Shown: piece after piece, positions 37,335 through 48,799 of the stretch | How the letters are laid out: each line of letters opens with the position of its first letter | How positions within the stretch are numbered: the stretch's first letter is position 1 | DNA from: Alitta virens | Taxonomy: Eukaryota; Annelida; Polychaeta; Phyllodocida; Nereididae | Length of the DNA: 64,000 nt | Assembly: GCA_932294295.1 (NCBI GenBank) | Contig: OW028573.1 | Location: forward strand, 60,675,829-60,739,828 | Direction: 5' to 3' | Made by a program: the position numbers and the translations under genes | Notes under the pieces: generated by a model | What the model saw: only the letters and a program-made list of their open reading frames with translations | Told to the model about the DNA's origin: nothing | Database searches by the model: none

Positions 37335-38245
37335 CCTCATCATTTTGTTTCGTGACGTCATTGTGTACTTAACATTTTCTGCATCTTTTTTTTGTCATTT
37401 TCATCTGTTGCCAAAGCAGCTTCCGAGTGGTGTTTTAGCTCCCATAAACTCGGGATGAACTAGAAATCTGTAGTTGTCCCAAACATACCCATAGTGCCAT
37501 GTATACCATCTGAGATAAGTTGGCATGAGAAAATTTTGACATTTTTGGAAGGAGGGCAAAATTTAAAAAACCTATTTGTGGAATTTTCATTAAGTTATAT
37601 GTTGCGTTGGTTATTCAAGTTATTGTTTCATATTGTTACACTTCATGTTGAATATTAATGTCTCTGTGACCAAGTTATAAAAAATTGTTAAAAATGTTTG
37701 TGAGTCAAATCAAAACTCTTGTTTCTTGTAAATAAGCATAATATTGTATTTCTTAATGATTACGGATTACGTTTAAGTAATTTCATTTCACGATCATTTT
37801 CTTAATGGATTTTATAAATGCCTTGATCAACAATATAGCATTTATTGATTCTCGTAATTTTTTCTTTTTTTTTATCATCAAATATGTTCCTTATAATCTA
37901 CATACAACATGATGTTCTTTTGTGTGTGTTGCTTTTGATTTTAAGTCAGTTTTTTTTTCTTAATTTTCTCTAATCTGTGGATTTCTGTCTGAGATATGAT
38001 AATAGACTTCTCGCTTGAGATAATGTCTAGTGTATGTGCCACACAAAGGTTCTTGCCAAATTTTGTAAATAAACTTGTAAATAAAATAAGTATCAGATGA
38101 GATGCGATGGTTTGAATTTTCATGTATGATCTGACTGCATAATACAATGTACTATATTTAATTTGAAGTCAGCCTGTTTGATATTGTACATAAACACGAT
38201 TGATTTGTATCATAAATTGTGTAATAAACTGTGAGATTAAAGAGG
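37335..38245 (+). promoter_or_regulatory. 3' UTR and polyadenylation signals of the BAMBI-like gene
   Basis: About 900 bases of A/T-rich sequence follow the stop. AATAAA occurs near 38066, 38076 and finally at 38223-38228. The most distal signal lies just before the first poly-C tract, where the transcript probably ends. A CRE palindrome TGACGTCA at 37353-37360 is present but downstream of the coding region. Confidence 0.5.
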
Positions 38246-38284
38246 GTGTTGTGTCTTATATGTCGCTAATCATAAGTGTAGTAA

Positions 38285-38298
38285 CCCCCCCCCCCCCC
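38285..38298 (+). repeat. Poly-C tract (14 C)
   Basis: First of a set of long C runs on this strand downstream of the BAMBI-like gene. Confidence 0.95.
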
Positions 38299-39029
38299 AA
38301 GTTTGAAAGTCTGGTGTGATCATTGCCAGATTAGTAATGTGCTAAAAGGAGTTTACAATGGAATGGCTTGCATAATCCCAGAGGTCACAGAACAGCCCTG
38401 CAGGGGTAAGTTTTATGGGCTGTTATGTGTTGAGACTTTGTATATTGGTCATGGCAGTAGTTTGGCTCATTTCCCTTATTATGTAGATGATATGTAATGT
38501 TTAATATATACAGATCAGATGAAACATTAACATATAAATATATGTACCATGGTACTAACTTTATATGGCTTTCATTAGATGTCGAAATGACACCACAGTG
38601 ACGAAATAACTCTCTCTCCGTATATGCCGAAATGCCACCGTAGAGACAATTAAGATGACATAACACATACGACGCACAGCAGAGACGTCTATTCGTTCCC
38701 AATCAAATTCGTTCGGATTGCGCGGGATTCGGTTTAACTTAACGAGCGTTCACTGTACTGTATGAAATATGATAAGGGTAAGTGCATTAGTGCTTGAGTT
38801 CTGCCCCAGATAACATTTTAACACAATTTTCTGCATTTCTCCAGATTTTCCATTAGTGAAAAAAGAATGATAAGGATGTCAAAATGCAGTCATAAAGTGA
38901 AAGAACTATAATTTAGATATGTTGCAAAGTTTCACTCATGTGAGATTGATAGTGTCTTTGATAAGGATGTTTGAATTGTTAACATTTTGACCTTTTTATG
39001 CAAATTCCATATTATTTATGGGCATGAGA

Positions 39030-39044
39030 CCCCCCCCCCCCCCC
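39030..39044 (+). repeat. Poly-C tract (15 C), with a second of 10 C at 39272-39281
   Basis: Two C runs 230 bases apart, on the same strand as those at 38285, 42462 and 49269. Confidence 0.95.
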
Positions 39045-39370
39045 TGCACTATTTTATCCATATTCTGGCAAAGTTTTTAGGTTTATACTTAGGTGCAGTA
39101 GTGCTCGAGTTCTGCTCGGGAAACGAAATAAATAATTTTTTCCAAATTGTGTAAAACAAGACATGTCAATGTGAATGTCAAATGGCACAACTAGAACATA
39201 TAGAGTATCACTGTGAAATTTAGTTAGGGTAGCATATATGTTCGAGTTTTGCTCCAGAAACGGAAGTGTTACCCCCCCCCCTCCGCCCACCCAGGGACGG
39301 ACATGAATTTTCCAAGTGATAACAATAACCCTCTTCTAACTATGTTCGCTGAGGTTTAAAAACTCAGCGA

Positions 39371-39430
39371 CCACCAGAGGGTTTGTTGATCAAGAGAAAT
39401 CTATTGTTGTGGCATTTTCTCCACCTGGCG
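39371..39430 (+). repeat. Short repeat with CCACCAGAGGG and CCACCTGGCGG motifs
   Basis: CCACCAGAGGG (39371-39381) is followed about 40 bases later by CCACCTGGCGG, the same order as at 9471 and 48691. The arms differ enough that common origin is uncertain. Confidence 0.3.
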
Positions 39431-39759
39431 GATAATGAAAACTAGCCAAAAAAATAATCTTGAATGAATTTATTTAAATTTTTTTTCATTTTGCTAGATA
39501 GAGACTGGCATCCATGTAGTACCTGGGCTGCCATACCTGACAGCGAAGTAATGTAAACCATAGTGTATAATTTATTTATTTATTGAATATATTAGAAAAG
39601 GGTGGCATAATCAGCAGGAGCTGTTTTTCATTGAGGCCTTCTTTACGTGTGTAGTAAAAAAAACAGAAGACAAACAGTAAAAATTATGAAAATTATGTTT
39701 AAAAACAGTGTATATAAATATTATAATGCTATACAATACATACAACATAATGTGAATAG

Positions 39760-40075
39760 TTCGTATTGTTAGTGGTGTTAACTAAACCTGGCATTTCAAT
39801 GATAATAATACCATTGTCAGTGGCTTAGACCAAACTGGAATATCCTTGACATACCAATTAATTGCCAGTGGCTTAAACCAACCCGGCATACCAATAATAA
39901 TACCATAGTCAGTGGTTTAGCCCATTCTGACACAACTGTGATATATTAATTGCCAGTGGCTTTAACCAAAATGGTTTACCCATAATATCATTGTCAGTGG
40001 TTTAGTCCAATCTGACACAATCTTGACATACTAATATATACCATTGTCAGTGACTTCAACCACCCTGACATTATC
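39760..40075. repeat. Degenerate tandem repeat in the LINE 3' region
   Basis: About five copies of a unit of roughly 60 bases containing GTCAGTGGCTTA or GCCAGTGGCTTA, then CCAAACTGG-like and GACATACCAAT-like sequence. Even and odd copies differ (GTCAGTGG versus GCCAGTGG), which suggests an older two-unit repeat. Confidence 0.6.
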
Positions 40076-40515
40076 TTATGTGGCGTTTTAGCTTCTTTTC
40101 GAATGTTTCTATATTGTCGGATTCTTTTACATCTGCAGGAAGGCTGTTCCATAAATTTCTCCTCTGTAAAACAGCGTTCTTTTGAGAAATTCATTTGATG
40201 GAAGTGGAATGTATAAAACCATTTGATGCCTCCTGGTGTTGACCTGTGATACTTCTATTTCTATTATAATTTTGGTAACTAAATGAGATGATGCAATGCC
40301 ATGAATACTCTTAAAATGACAAGATTTTGAAAGTACAATATACTCTTTGTCTGACATTCATCCATCCTAGAAATCTAAATTAGTGGCACTGGGTTGGATG
40401 CTAGAGTTGTATGTTTTAAAGAGACTATATGCAGGTACTTAGTCTTGATAATTTTGATATATTTATAGCTAAACATTTGCACTTTTTATTCACTTTTTCA
40501 ATCCAGATATCTGTC

Positions 40516-40838
40516 AATAGAGTCTTTTCACTGAACAGCCCTGAATTCAGCAAGACATAAGTCTTTCCTCTTCTCTTATTACTCATTTTGCTTTTCAGAC
40601 ACAGTAAGTAATAACTAACTGATTCCATAAATGTGACTTTCTCAGAAATATAACAAACATCAACTAAATGATAAAGTGTCAAATATACATTAAAATGTAA
40701 AAATACTGCTGCTAGGCACTTTGCTTCAGCCAATCTCAGCCAAGGGGGGGGGGAACTTTTTCAGCCAATAGACTTGCAGTATTCTGTTTTGGCCACCTGG
40801 TGGTAATACAGAGAACCTTCCGTGAAAATCCACTATTA
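40516..40838 (+). mobile_element. MITE-like element, full copy, inserted in a LINE
   Basis: Its ends match both halves of the 93-bp element at 10720-10812. It begins AATAG, ends CTATT, and has imperfect inverted repeats sharing TTTTCAC. It splits the reverse-transcriptase sequence of the surrounding minus-strand LINE, which shows it inserted later. The internal 226 bases include a 10-G run (40744-40753) and no coding region that I can support. Confidence 0.5.
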
Positions 40839-41219
40839 GTTCTTGATTATTTATCTTGACAAGTAAATCATTGCACACATTTCTTTGTCTTGATGTTACT
40901 AACATTGTCCATGATTTTTTTGCATTTATAGCAATGTTGTTAGCAATATACTACTGAGATACATTATTAATACATTCTTGTAACTTGGTATTTACCTCTT
41001 CCCCAGTATTTGCAGCACAGTACATTTGTATATTAGAGTGTCATCTGCATATAGGCTTGCTATATACATGTTAACTGGTATATTTTACAAATATATAATA
41101 ATATTGGACCAAGTATGGATCCTTGGGTAACTCCTACATTTACCCTTTTAATGTCTGATATAGTTCCATGACATCTTATAATTTGACTTAGGTTTCTTAA
41201 ATATGAATTGGTATACTGC

Positions 41220-41745
41220 GTCATGGCAAAATGAAGTTAATGAAATATCAAAATTAACACATTACTGCACATTCTAAAGAAATTATGAAGCTGATTCCTT
41301 TGTGTATAGAATTCATAATAAAAGAGAAAGGTCTCCTATTAGTCAATTTCGCTTTGGCATACTTCCCTTAACAATAAAGACTGGTTGCTACAGCCAAGTC
41401 CCACCAGAGTATAGATTATGTTTCTGATTTTAGAGAAGCTTTTTTGGACAAAATGACAGACCATTACCCTAACTTTCCTTTCCTAAATAATGAAGAAAAA
41501 TTAGAAAGATGTATGAACAGTGTTAATATTAAGTCAACAGCAAACTTTATCAATGAATGTTTTACTAAGCGTCAGTCTTTGCTTTTTAACAAGTTTTATT
41601 TCTTACTAATCTGTACAATTCTGTTGCTTTTTTCCACTGCATTTATTATATTGTATTAATTGTTATTCGTTGACTCATAAACCTGCAATAGGCTGGATGT
41701 ATTAACATGTGTCACGTTAAAAATAAACTGAAACTGAAACTATGA
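41220..41745 (+). mobile_element. Decayed LINE 3' fragment, opposite orientation
   Basis: The plus strand reads WQNEVNEISKLTHY, then ISQFRFGILPLTIKTGCY and VPPEYRLC, the same block order as the LINE remnant at 4220-4891, with stops and shifts between. AAATAAACTGAAACTGAAAC near 41720-41740 closes the element. It abuts the minus-strand LINE at about 41215 head to head. Confidence 0.65.
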
Positions 41746-43279
41746 CTTGAACCAATCTTGTTCCTTTTCTGGAATTCCATGGAACCCAAGTTTACCCAGT
41801 TATATTTTCTGGTATCAAAACATTTCTAAAAATTTTCTTGTAATGTCATTTCTTATTTTGGTGTAATATTTTCCTTTTTATAGTCCCTTTTCATTTCAAT
41901 GATTTATCTGCATACCCGTGGATTGTGTCTATCTGTCTAATAATACCGTATGTATATATAAGCCTATGCTTGTGATACTCGGAAGAAGAAGAAGAAGACG
42001 AATGAGACATTAATAATCACATAATATTAGAGGGGGTTGATAATACAAAGAAGAAAAAAAATTCAGAATTTCAAATGGAAACCGCCCAGGTTTTGTTAAG
42101 GCTGAAATATCATTTCCAAAAAGGTATAACACATGCCTGTATCTTTATTTTTGATCCCACCCAAGACCGATTGAATGTTTAGTCAATTTGAAGGAATTTT
42201 TAGCATTTGTGCGAAGTCGCGGTTCGTCATATTTCCTTTATTATGGAACATAGGAAGTTAGTATGCACATAACTGTATTCAGTGAAAAATAAGCTTCACT
42301 TTGAATACCAACATTGCTGTATTCACATTATCATAACTCAATTTTGAGACTAAATTACCCCGAAAAGACATATCTTTATTCCGTCCTTTTACAGACCTAA
42401 AATTATTCAGTCACTTAATTTAAAATGTTTCCAGTAGATTCTTAGGCTTTTATGAAAGCTACCCCCCCCCCCCCCCTCCCCCACATCATCTAGTTAAGTT
42501 CTTCATCAATGTTCTTCTCACCTATTATTGCTAAAAACTATGAAATAGTTCAAAAATATGAATCTGTCATGCAAACCCTTAACTTGAAATATTAGTTTGA
42601 CAGTGGGCCTGGGCATTTAGGATTAAGTCTCCACACAATAGCCAATAATTTTAAACTTCTAATTTAATCTCTACACAAGCATTGCTTATCAATAAGGGCA
42701 TTGGTTATTGTTATGGGCACATATCTATTGAGTCAATTGTCATTTTACTTGCTGGTCAAAGATTGGGTATGTTGCATAGAAGTCTGTTTAACTTCTTATG
42801 CTACATGCATTTTCTTAAATTGCCAGATAAGCCCAGTACTAGCCCTGATACTTGTCTTCTTTATAGGCCATGTCCACTCACATTGTTTGTCGCACACACA
42901 AGTTTACATATTATAACATGTTATTTCTGATGAATCCCACACTTCTTGTATACTGGATGAAATGCCCTCCTTTTTTAGTTTTTCTATTACACTTAAAGCT
43001 TTACATGGGTAAGAAACACTCCTTCACAACCAAAACAGATTTTGTACATCCTTACAAAACACTGCAGGGCCATTACAGGACATAACTTCTTATAGCCAGA
43101 AATGCACGGGTCGACGGAAGATTTTATTTACTGCAACAAAAGTGACATAAAGCAAATTTCTTGCGATGTTGCTCATGCAAAGTGGGAATTTTTCTCCGTA
43201 ACATGGAACGTAGTTTTTAATATTTATATTTGCTGGCAATTTTTGTGAATTATGCAGGAAGGTCATTTAAGTATCACAT
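41746..43279. other. Intergenic DNA with one poly-C tract
   Basis: A/T-rich sequence without a supported gene. It includes a GAAGAAGAAGAAGAAGACG run near 41983 and a 15-C tract at 42462-42476. Confidence 0.5.
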
Positions 43280-43557
43280 CAAGGCTACTGGTCAGAAGCT
43301 TAGTCGGCTTATATGACCAGCTATCAGAGTTAGATTTAATGATGGGATGATATGGTTCAAGTCCATACCATTTTACAAATTCACCTCAGGGGTGGGTCTT
43401 CAACTTACTCAAGCCACTATGGTTAATGTCTTGCGATACTGACATCCAGCTATCAAGCTCATGAAGAGTGCCTGTGCCAGGGATCAAACCCGGGACCTTC
43501 AGAGCAGTTGGTTAGTTTTCTAACAGGCTAATACCTTAACCACTAGGCTACCCAACA
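43280..43557 (-). mobile_element. tRNA-derived SINE
   Basis: On the minus strand a tRNA-like head shows an A-box-like TAGCCTAGTGGTTAAGG (about 43551-43535) and a B box GGTTTGATCCC (43490-43480), the two RNA polymerase III internal promoter elements. The arms do not fold into a proper tRNA and the spacing is too wide. The unrelated body runs on to about 43280; that far end is a guess. Confidence 0.6.
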
Positions 43558-44099
43558 AACAGAATTGAATTCAATCAATTTAAAGTAATGTTCATAGCAC
43601 CAACCGAGACTGTAGTGGTTTATGTGTCAATTCTCCATGGATTCAATTGCTGATGGACTATTCCATTATTTCATAGACCCCCTAAGTTGGTATTCATTTT
43701 AAAGCTCTTTACCAGAGCAATCCAAATAACTCATTATTAAAGAGATATAAGGAGATTGCATTAATATCGCTGACCTTTCAAGTTGCGGAAATCGCTAAAA
43801 TTCATCGTAAAGGACCAAATTTTCAACGAGGCATGGAGGGATCAAAAATAAAGGTACACCAAAGTGTAATCATACTCTTGTCTCCATAGTGTAATACACC
43901 ATTCGAAAGAGGTTTGGAACCTTATATATATATATATATTATGAAATAATAAAATGAGTTTAATCAAATAAAAGCAAACTACATTTTGTGCAAACAGGCC
44001 AACAATTGCCTATAATTTGCTTGACCTGGAATTCAGTAAACTGGCTGTGCTTCTTGATTCAAGTCATAGTTTCAGTTTCAGTATATTTTTCTATGGTTA

Positions 44100-44190
44100 T
44101 AAAAGAATAGATAGAATAGATTAGAATAGAATAGAGTAGAGTAGATTAGAGTAGATTAGAATAGAATAGAATAGAATAGAATAGAATAGC
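44100..44190 (+). repeat. (AATAG)n-type pentanucleotide repeat
   Basis: An imperfect run of AGAATAG and AGAGTAG units. The same pentanucleotide is amplified at 56875-57095. Confidence 0.9.
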
Positions 44191-44540
44191 GCTTTAAAAA
44201 TACTAGAGGTGACGCCACTGTATGCTGTTACACTGAAATAAATATAGATGGCGCTGCATGGTAGTGAACGCAGTCACAGACTATACGCACTGCTTTTTGC
44301 GCATGGACCGACTGTGTTAATATTTATATGATAAGTACTTTTTTAATAATTCTTACACCATCAAAAAGCTTATTTCAATACATTATATATTGTCCAAAGT
44401 TACCTAAGAGTATAACAAATAACAGTAGGATATTTCTGTTTTCAAATATAAGAGTGCTAAATGTCTTGGTTGATGAGATGGCAAACCAGGCTTAGGAGTC
44501 TGATTTGCCATTTATGTACCCCCAGTGACCTTCCCAAAGC

Positions 44541-44705
44541 ATACTTACCTGGCACAGGGGCTACCGTGATCCTGGAGGCGGTGCCCCCAGGAGGAGGCCT
44601 TCCCATTGCACTACGGGATGGGCTGACGCTTGCGATCGCCCCAAATGTGGGTGACTCGGGTGCGTAATTTTTGTTAGTGGGGGACTGCGTTCGCGCTCTC
44701 CCCTG
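44541..44705 (+). ncRNA. U1 spliceosomal snRNA, full length
   Basis: 165 bases, against 164 in human U1. The 5' end ATACTTACCTG, which pairs with 5' splice sites, is intact. An Sm site AATTTTTG lies at 44666-44673. The last stem-loop (GTGGGGGACTGCGTTCGCGC to the CCCCTG end) is nearly identical to human. Stem I pairs fully (GGGGC with GCCCC, ACCG with CGGT), and stem III keeps pairing through compensating changes (TCGCCC at 44636-44641 with GGGTGA at 44649-44654). Loop I, where U1-70K binds, reads GATCCTGGAG instead of the usual GATCAYGAAG; loop II keeps ATTGCAC. Compensated stems argue for a functional or recently functional gene; the loop I changes point to a variant. snRNA promoters carry a PSE about 55 bases upstream, which I cannot identify here. 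Confidence 0.93.
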
Positions 44706-45459
44706 ATTAATAATTTAATAGTAGTTACGATTATATGATCGATAGTCCGTGGTCCCTTGTGACTCCATGGTGATATCGTGAGGTGATGGATCATTACAGG
44801 GAAGGACAGTCACATCAATGGGACACTCCAGGAATTTCTGTTGTTATTGGCTGTTTAAATTGCTATATATATCACTGTTTTCATTGACAGATCTATATCT
44901 GTGCATGGAGTCTTGTCTCCATGATCTGTGAAAGGAAAATTGAAATAATAAATAAGCCGAAATGTATTTGCAGTTCAATTACATGTACTGTTTTTTTTGT
45001 ACATGCAGTGCCAGCAAATTTGTTGATGTAGACTATAGGATTCAAAATGCCACCTGTTTTTCGGTCATATTTTGCATAAATGGCATTAACAACAATTCAA
45101 ATCCTAACTTTCTAGCTGATAAAAAGGAATAACTAGAACTTTGTTATATTCTGATTTGCAATTTCTTCTGTTTAAATGATCTTAACAAATGACCATACTC
45201 ATAATGATGACAAAAGGGCAAATAAATTATCATTGCAAAGATAGGACACTTGAACCCTGTGGAGAGGTGTTCTCAAGAGTTAAAAAGTTAGGCTTTAACC
45301 TTTTGGTAACATTTATATAGAGCTGATAGGCCAATACATTTTGTGCTGACCGAACAAATTAGTTCAATGTTCGCCGCTCTAGACTGATGCAGAAAAGCAC
45401 TAAAACCCTAATTATGCGTTTTGAATTCTTTGGATGTAGGTGAGTTGCTCTTAATGGAG

Positions 45460-46440
45460 GCTCATATCACTCACCTTTGTTAGGAGTCCTACTGGGATCC
45501 TCGGGTGCCCACTGGGTTGACCCAGCCGGCACCCTTCCAGGGAGCAACTAGTTTTTCAAAAGCGAGGACTTGAGGAAACCTAATGGGATACCTAAATGGT
45601 AAGGAGACCCAGTGGGATACCCATAGGGCCTAGTGGGACACCCTGTGACCTAGTGGGACCCAAGGTAACCTCCTCACTATCACTGAGGTATCCCACTAGG
45701 TCTTTAAATACTTTCTCACTGTGTTAGGAGTATGCCATTGGGGTTTCCTCACCTCCTCACTCTGTAAGAGCTTGGACTTAATCCAAGATAAGAAGGGGTC
45801 CCACTAGTTTGGGTCTCCTTGCCTCCTCACGCTCTAACAGGGGTCCCGCTAGGTCTGAGTAGCACCATTATATCCCATTAAGTATCCTTTATCTTATTTA
45901 TGTATCTTATCCTCACTTCCTCACTATCACTGTTTGTATCCCACTGGGTCTCCTCACTTCCTCATTACCATTGGGGTGTCAAACTGGGTCCTCCTAGGTC
46001 CTCAGTATCTTATGGGTATCCCATTGGGTCTCCTCACCTCCTCACTCTCTAACATGGGAACCACTAGGTCTGGGTAGCTTAGGGTATTCCATTGGGTCTT
46101 CTTGCCTCCTCACTCACTAAGATGGGTACCATGAGGTTGCTATAGCTTCAGAGTAGCTTAGGGTATCCCATCGGGTCTCCTCACCTCCACACTCTAAGAG
46201 GGGGTCCCACTATGTTTAGGGGTGTCCCACTGGGTCTCCTCACCTTCTCAGTACCATTGGAGCTCATTAGGGTATCCCACTGGTCTCCTCTACTCCTCGC
46301 TCGATAAGCTGAGTCCCACCAGGTTACTATAGCTTCTGACTTGTGTAGGGGTTTCCCATTATGTCCCCTCACCTCCCTCACTTTGTAAGAGGGGTATGTC
46401 CCACTAGGTCATGAGGCATCCCACTGTGTCTAGCTCCAGG
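45460..46440. repeat. Degenerate minisatellite, unit about 75-90 bases
   Basis: Units share the sequence GGGTATCCCATTGGGTCTCC, then TCACCTCCTCACTCTCTAA, then GGGTCCCACTAGGT. At least ten diverged copies are visible. No coding frame runs through it. The left border (45485-45565) matches, in inverted orientation, 47935-48025. Confidence 0.85.
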
Positions 46441-47829
46441 CGGCAGGGCTACTGTTCCGACCCATTGAAAAACTAGCAATCAATTCGGCCGATGTCTGAA
46501 CAAGCGTATCTACGAGTTTCACACAACATTTTGCCTGTGTTATTTGGAGCAAAGTATAAATAAACTAAGATTATGCAAAAGTATTTAAAATTCACTCTTC
46601 ATAACTTTATTGGGCCGATTTTAGCGTTGATTTCTCCCATGTTTCCATATTCTCCCAAGCCGAATGACTGAGTGTATTAATTTTATAATGTTCGCGAATG
46701 TAAAAACAACAAGAAAGTAAACTTCTTTCTCCGACTTTTCTCTTTCATTCACAACAGTTACACTCTATAAATAGTTATTAGATTTAATAATTTTTGCTGT
46801 GTTAATATAGAAAGTATATTCTTTCACACAAATTACTGTTCTAAAACGAGATTAGTTTATTAAAAATTGGCACATCCACAGCTGGTTTGCTTACATCACA
46901 TGACAAAAATGGCGGCAAATGATCAACTTGCTCGCTTAAAGGGAATTGTTCCTAAACCTTCAACAATTTGCAGACCCTCACCTCAGTTTGTCTCCATTTT
47001 CACATATCATAAAGATATTGGGCTACATTGCATAGTCCTAGAATATATCGGCCCAACAGGCCAGCCAATTAGCAGTAATCAGCATGATAAAAATCCTAGG
47101 TGGACTCGAATTTTCGAGCCTGTCATTTTGAACAAATTTGAAATCTACAGGCCAAAAGTAGGTCAGGTCGCGACCTTGATCATGCGCAGTGCAAGAATAG
47201 CAAACACGTGGTGGCAGAAGTGGGTCATAGCTGTTTACAGTTTGTGATTCAGTGACAAGTAAGTGTTTGACGTGCGACAAACTAGTTTTGCAAAAAAAGC
47301 CAAAAAATAAGTATTTCACGGAAGAGGAGAAAATTGATGCATAGATAAAGCCCCTGCTGGGTTTGTTTACAGTCTTCCACTGACATGACCTGATTTCTAT
47401 TAATAGCCATGCCTGTTCATGTGGGGTAGAGGGGCATCATGGGAGAAATGCTCTGAGTGGTGGAAGGGTGAAATGGTGGTTACAACTGTCATTTCAGTTA
47501 CAATGTTTTACTTATGCACACTTAATGGATGAATATACCTAAAAACTGAGTTAACTGACTCTGAATACACATAGGAAGACAATGTAGGTACATATATGGC
47601 CAATTTTGACTGGTGAAATTTGATGAACAATTCCCTTTAATTTGAACAGATCTTTTACAGGAGCTTTTAGTGGTTGTCTGCAATGATAACTCCTCATTTT
47701 TGGTGAGTTTTTGATGATAGTGCATGTGTAAATTTGGCCAGATTGGCCGTTTAATTATTCGCTAATTGGAAATATGCTAGAACCGTGGTTGTGACATATT
47801 AAAGCCGTCAGAGCAGCCACAATTTGGGG

Positions 47830-48030
47830 GCTAATCAGTGTCCCAATGGGTCTCCTCCAATCACTCAGGGCCCACTGGGTAGTTCCCTTTGGTCCACATA
47901 TACTAAATTTCCCATTGGGTCAGCTCTATGTCCTCATTTTCTGGCAAATAGTGAAAACTGGCTGCTCCCTGTATGGGGGCAGCCGGTTAAGTCAACCTGG
48001 TGGGCATCCGGGAATCCCACCAGGTTCTTT
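47830..48030 (-). repeat. Inverted copy of the minisatellite border
   Basis: Read on the minus strand, GGATGCCCACCAGGTTGAC and CAGGGAGCAGCCAGTTTT match GGGTGCCCACTGGGTTGAC and CAGGGAGCAACTAGTTTT at 45508-45556. Part of the GGGTCTCCTCCAATCACTCA unit follows. It lies about 230 bases from the tRNA gene. Confidence 0.6.
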
Positions 48031-48237
48031 TGGTGAGGTTGCCCCAATAATTAAATATAGATGGCGCGGGCAGTCAACTCGTAGACAGTGCTTTCTTAAC
48101 AGGCTTTGCGATATCAGCAACACACACCTTTTAGGTGGCGGCCACGGCAGAAAGCTGTCAAAAGGCCTAATATTTATGATGCAGAGGGCAAGTAAAGCAG
48201 TATGGGCCGATGCGAAAACTCAAGGCATGCTCAGGGC

Positions 48238-48256
48238 AAAAAAAAAAAAAAAAAAA
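48238..48256 (-). terminator. RNA polymerase III terminator of tRNA-Gly
   Basis: A run of 19 T on the minus strand starts two bases after the tRNA 3' end, far longer than the four or more T needed for RNA polymerase III termination. Confidence 0.8.
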
Positions 48257-48258
48257 GA

Positions 48259-48329
48259 TGCATCGGCCGGGAATCGAACCCGGGCCGCCCGCGTGGCAGG
48301 CGAGCATTCTACCACTGAACCACCGATGC
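48259..48329 (-). tRNA. tRNA-Gly (anticodon GCC)
   Basis: 71 bases, the usual length for this tRNA. The acceptor stem pairs fully (GCATCGG with CCGATGC) with an A discriminator. The A box (TGGTTCAGTGG) and the B box (GGTTCGATTCC) are intact. The anticodon loop CTGCCAC sits on a CTCGC/GCGGG stem. It differs from human tRNA-Gly-GCC at only a few, compensated positions. It decodes GGC and GGU glycine codons. The intact fold and the terminator support an active gene, not a SINE. Confidence 0.97.
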
Positions 48330-48690
48330 GTGCCACAGTGAGGCAGAAATTACGAGAGTCAACAAGAACACGAGCTCGTACGCAATGCTAATAACAAATA
48401 TAGGCTGCTAAGTAGCTCAAATTCCAATTTACAAAGTTCTAGGCCTACAGGGCTAGGGCCTAATATTTAGTTTCAGTCGTGTGGACAGTGGAATTCAGCA
48501 GACAGACCCTCATTACACTGTAAAATCATGGTAAAATAACGTCATTACTATGTATGATAACTTTGAAAATTAAATTTGAATTGATACAATATTATAGTTG
48601 TTAATTAAATTCATAAGTTGATGGTTCATTTGCATTTTTGTGTATGGACCTAACCATGGACCAAACTTACATTTTGCAATGTTATTTAAC

Positions 48691-48747
48691 CACCAGAGGG
48701 AGTGCTTGCAGCACCATGCACTATCGCCACCTTGTAGATATTTTTCA
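48691..48747 (+). repeat. Short repeat with CTCF-like core (copy B)
   Basis: CACCAGAGGGAG, 26 bases, then CGCCACCTTGTAGATATTTTT: same layout as 9471-9530, including the trailing AGATATTT. Confidence 0.4.
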
Positions 48748-48799
48748 GAACTGCCTTCAATTCAAGAATTAAATAGGCCTAAAAGGAACTACAGAGAAC

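Larger units (their letters stand above)
39565..41215 (-). mobile_element. Decayed non-LTR retrotransposon fragment (reverse transcriptase to 3' end)
   Basis: Read on the minus strand from 41215, the sequence shows YTNSYLRN, then VTQGSILGPI (the GxPQGSxLGP reverse-transcriptase motif), then remains of the YADDT active-site box. After the insertion at 40516-40838 it resumes with WIEKVNKK and ISKLSRL. The C-terminal signature HIPLP-like, YRG, and an altered WNSLP-type box follow. Frameshifts and stops are frequent, so it is inactive. It ends in an AATAAATAAATAAAT-type tail near 39570. Degenerate tandem copies of a CAGTGGCTTA-containing unit (39760-40075) lie in its 3' part. Confidence 0.75.

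Noticed and set aside
46867..47247. 126-codon plus-strand frame starting with ATG
   Set aside because: Peptide looks random (no domain, mixed hydrophobicity) and lies among repeats.
47846..48391. 181-codon plus-strand frame
   Set aside because: It runs through a repeat, a poly-A run and the antisense of the tRNA gene, so it is not a protein gene.
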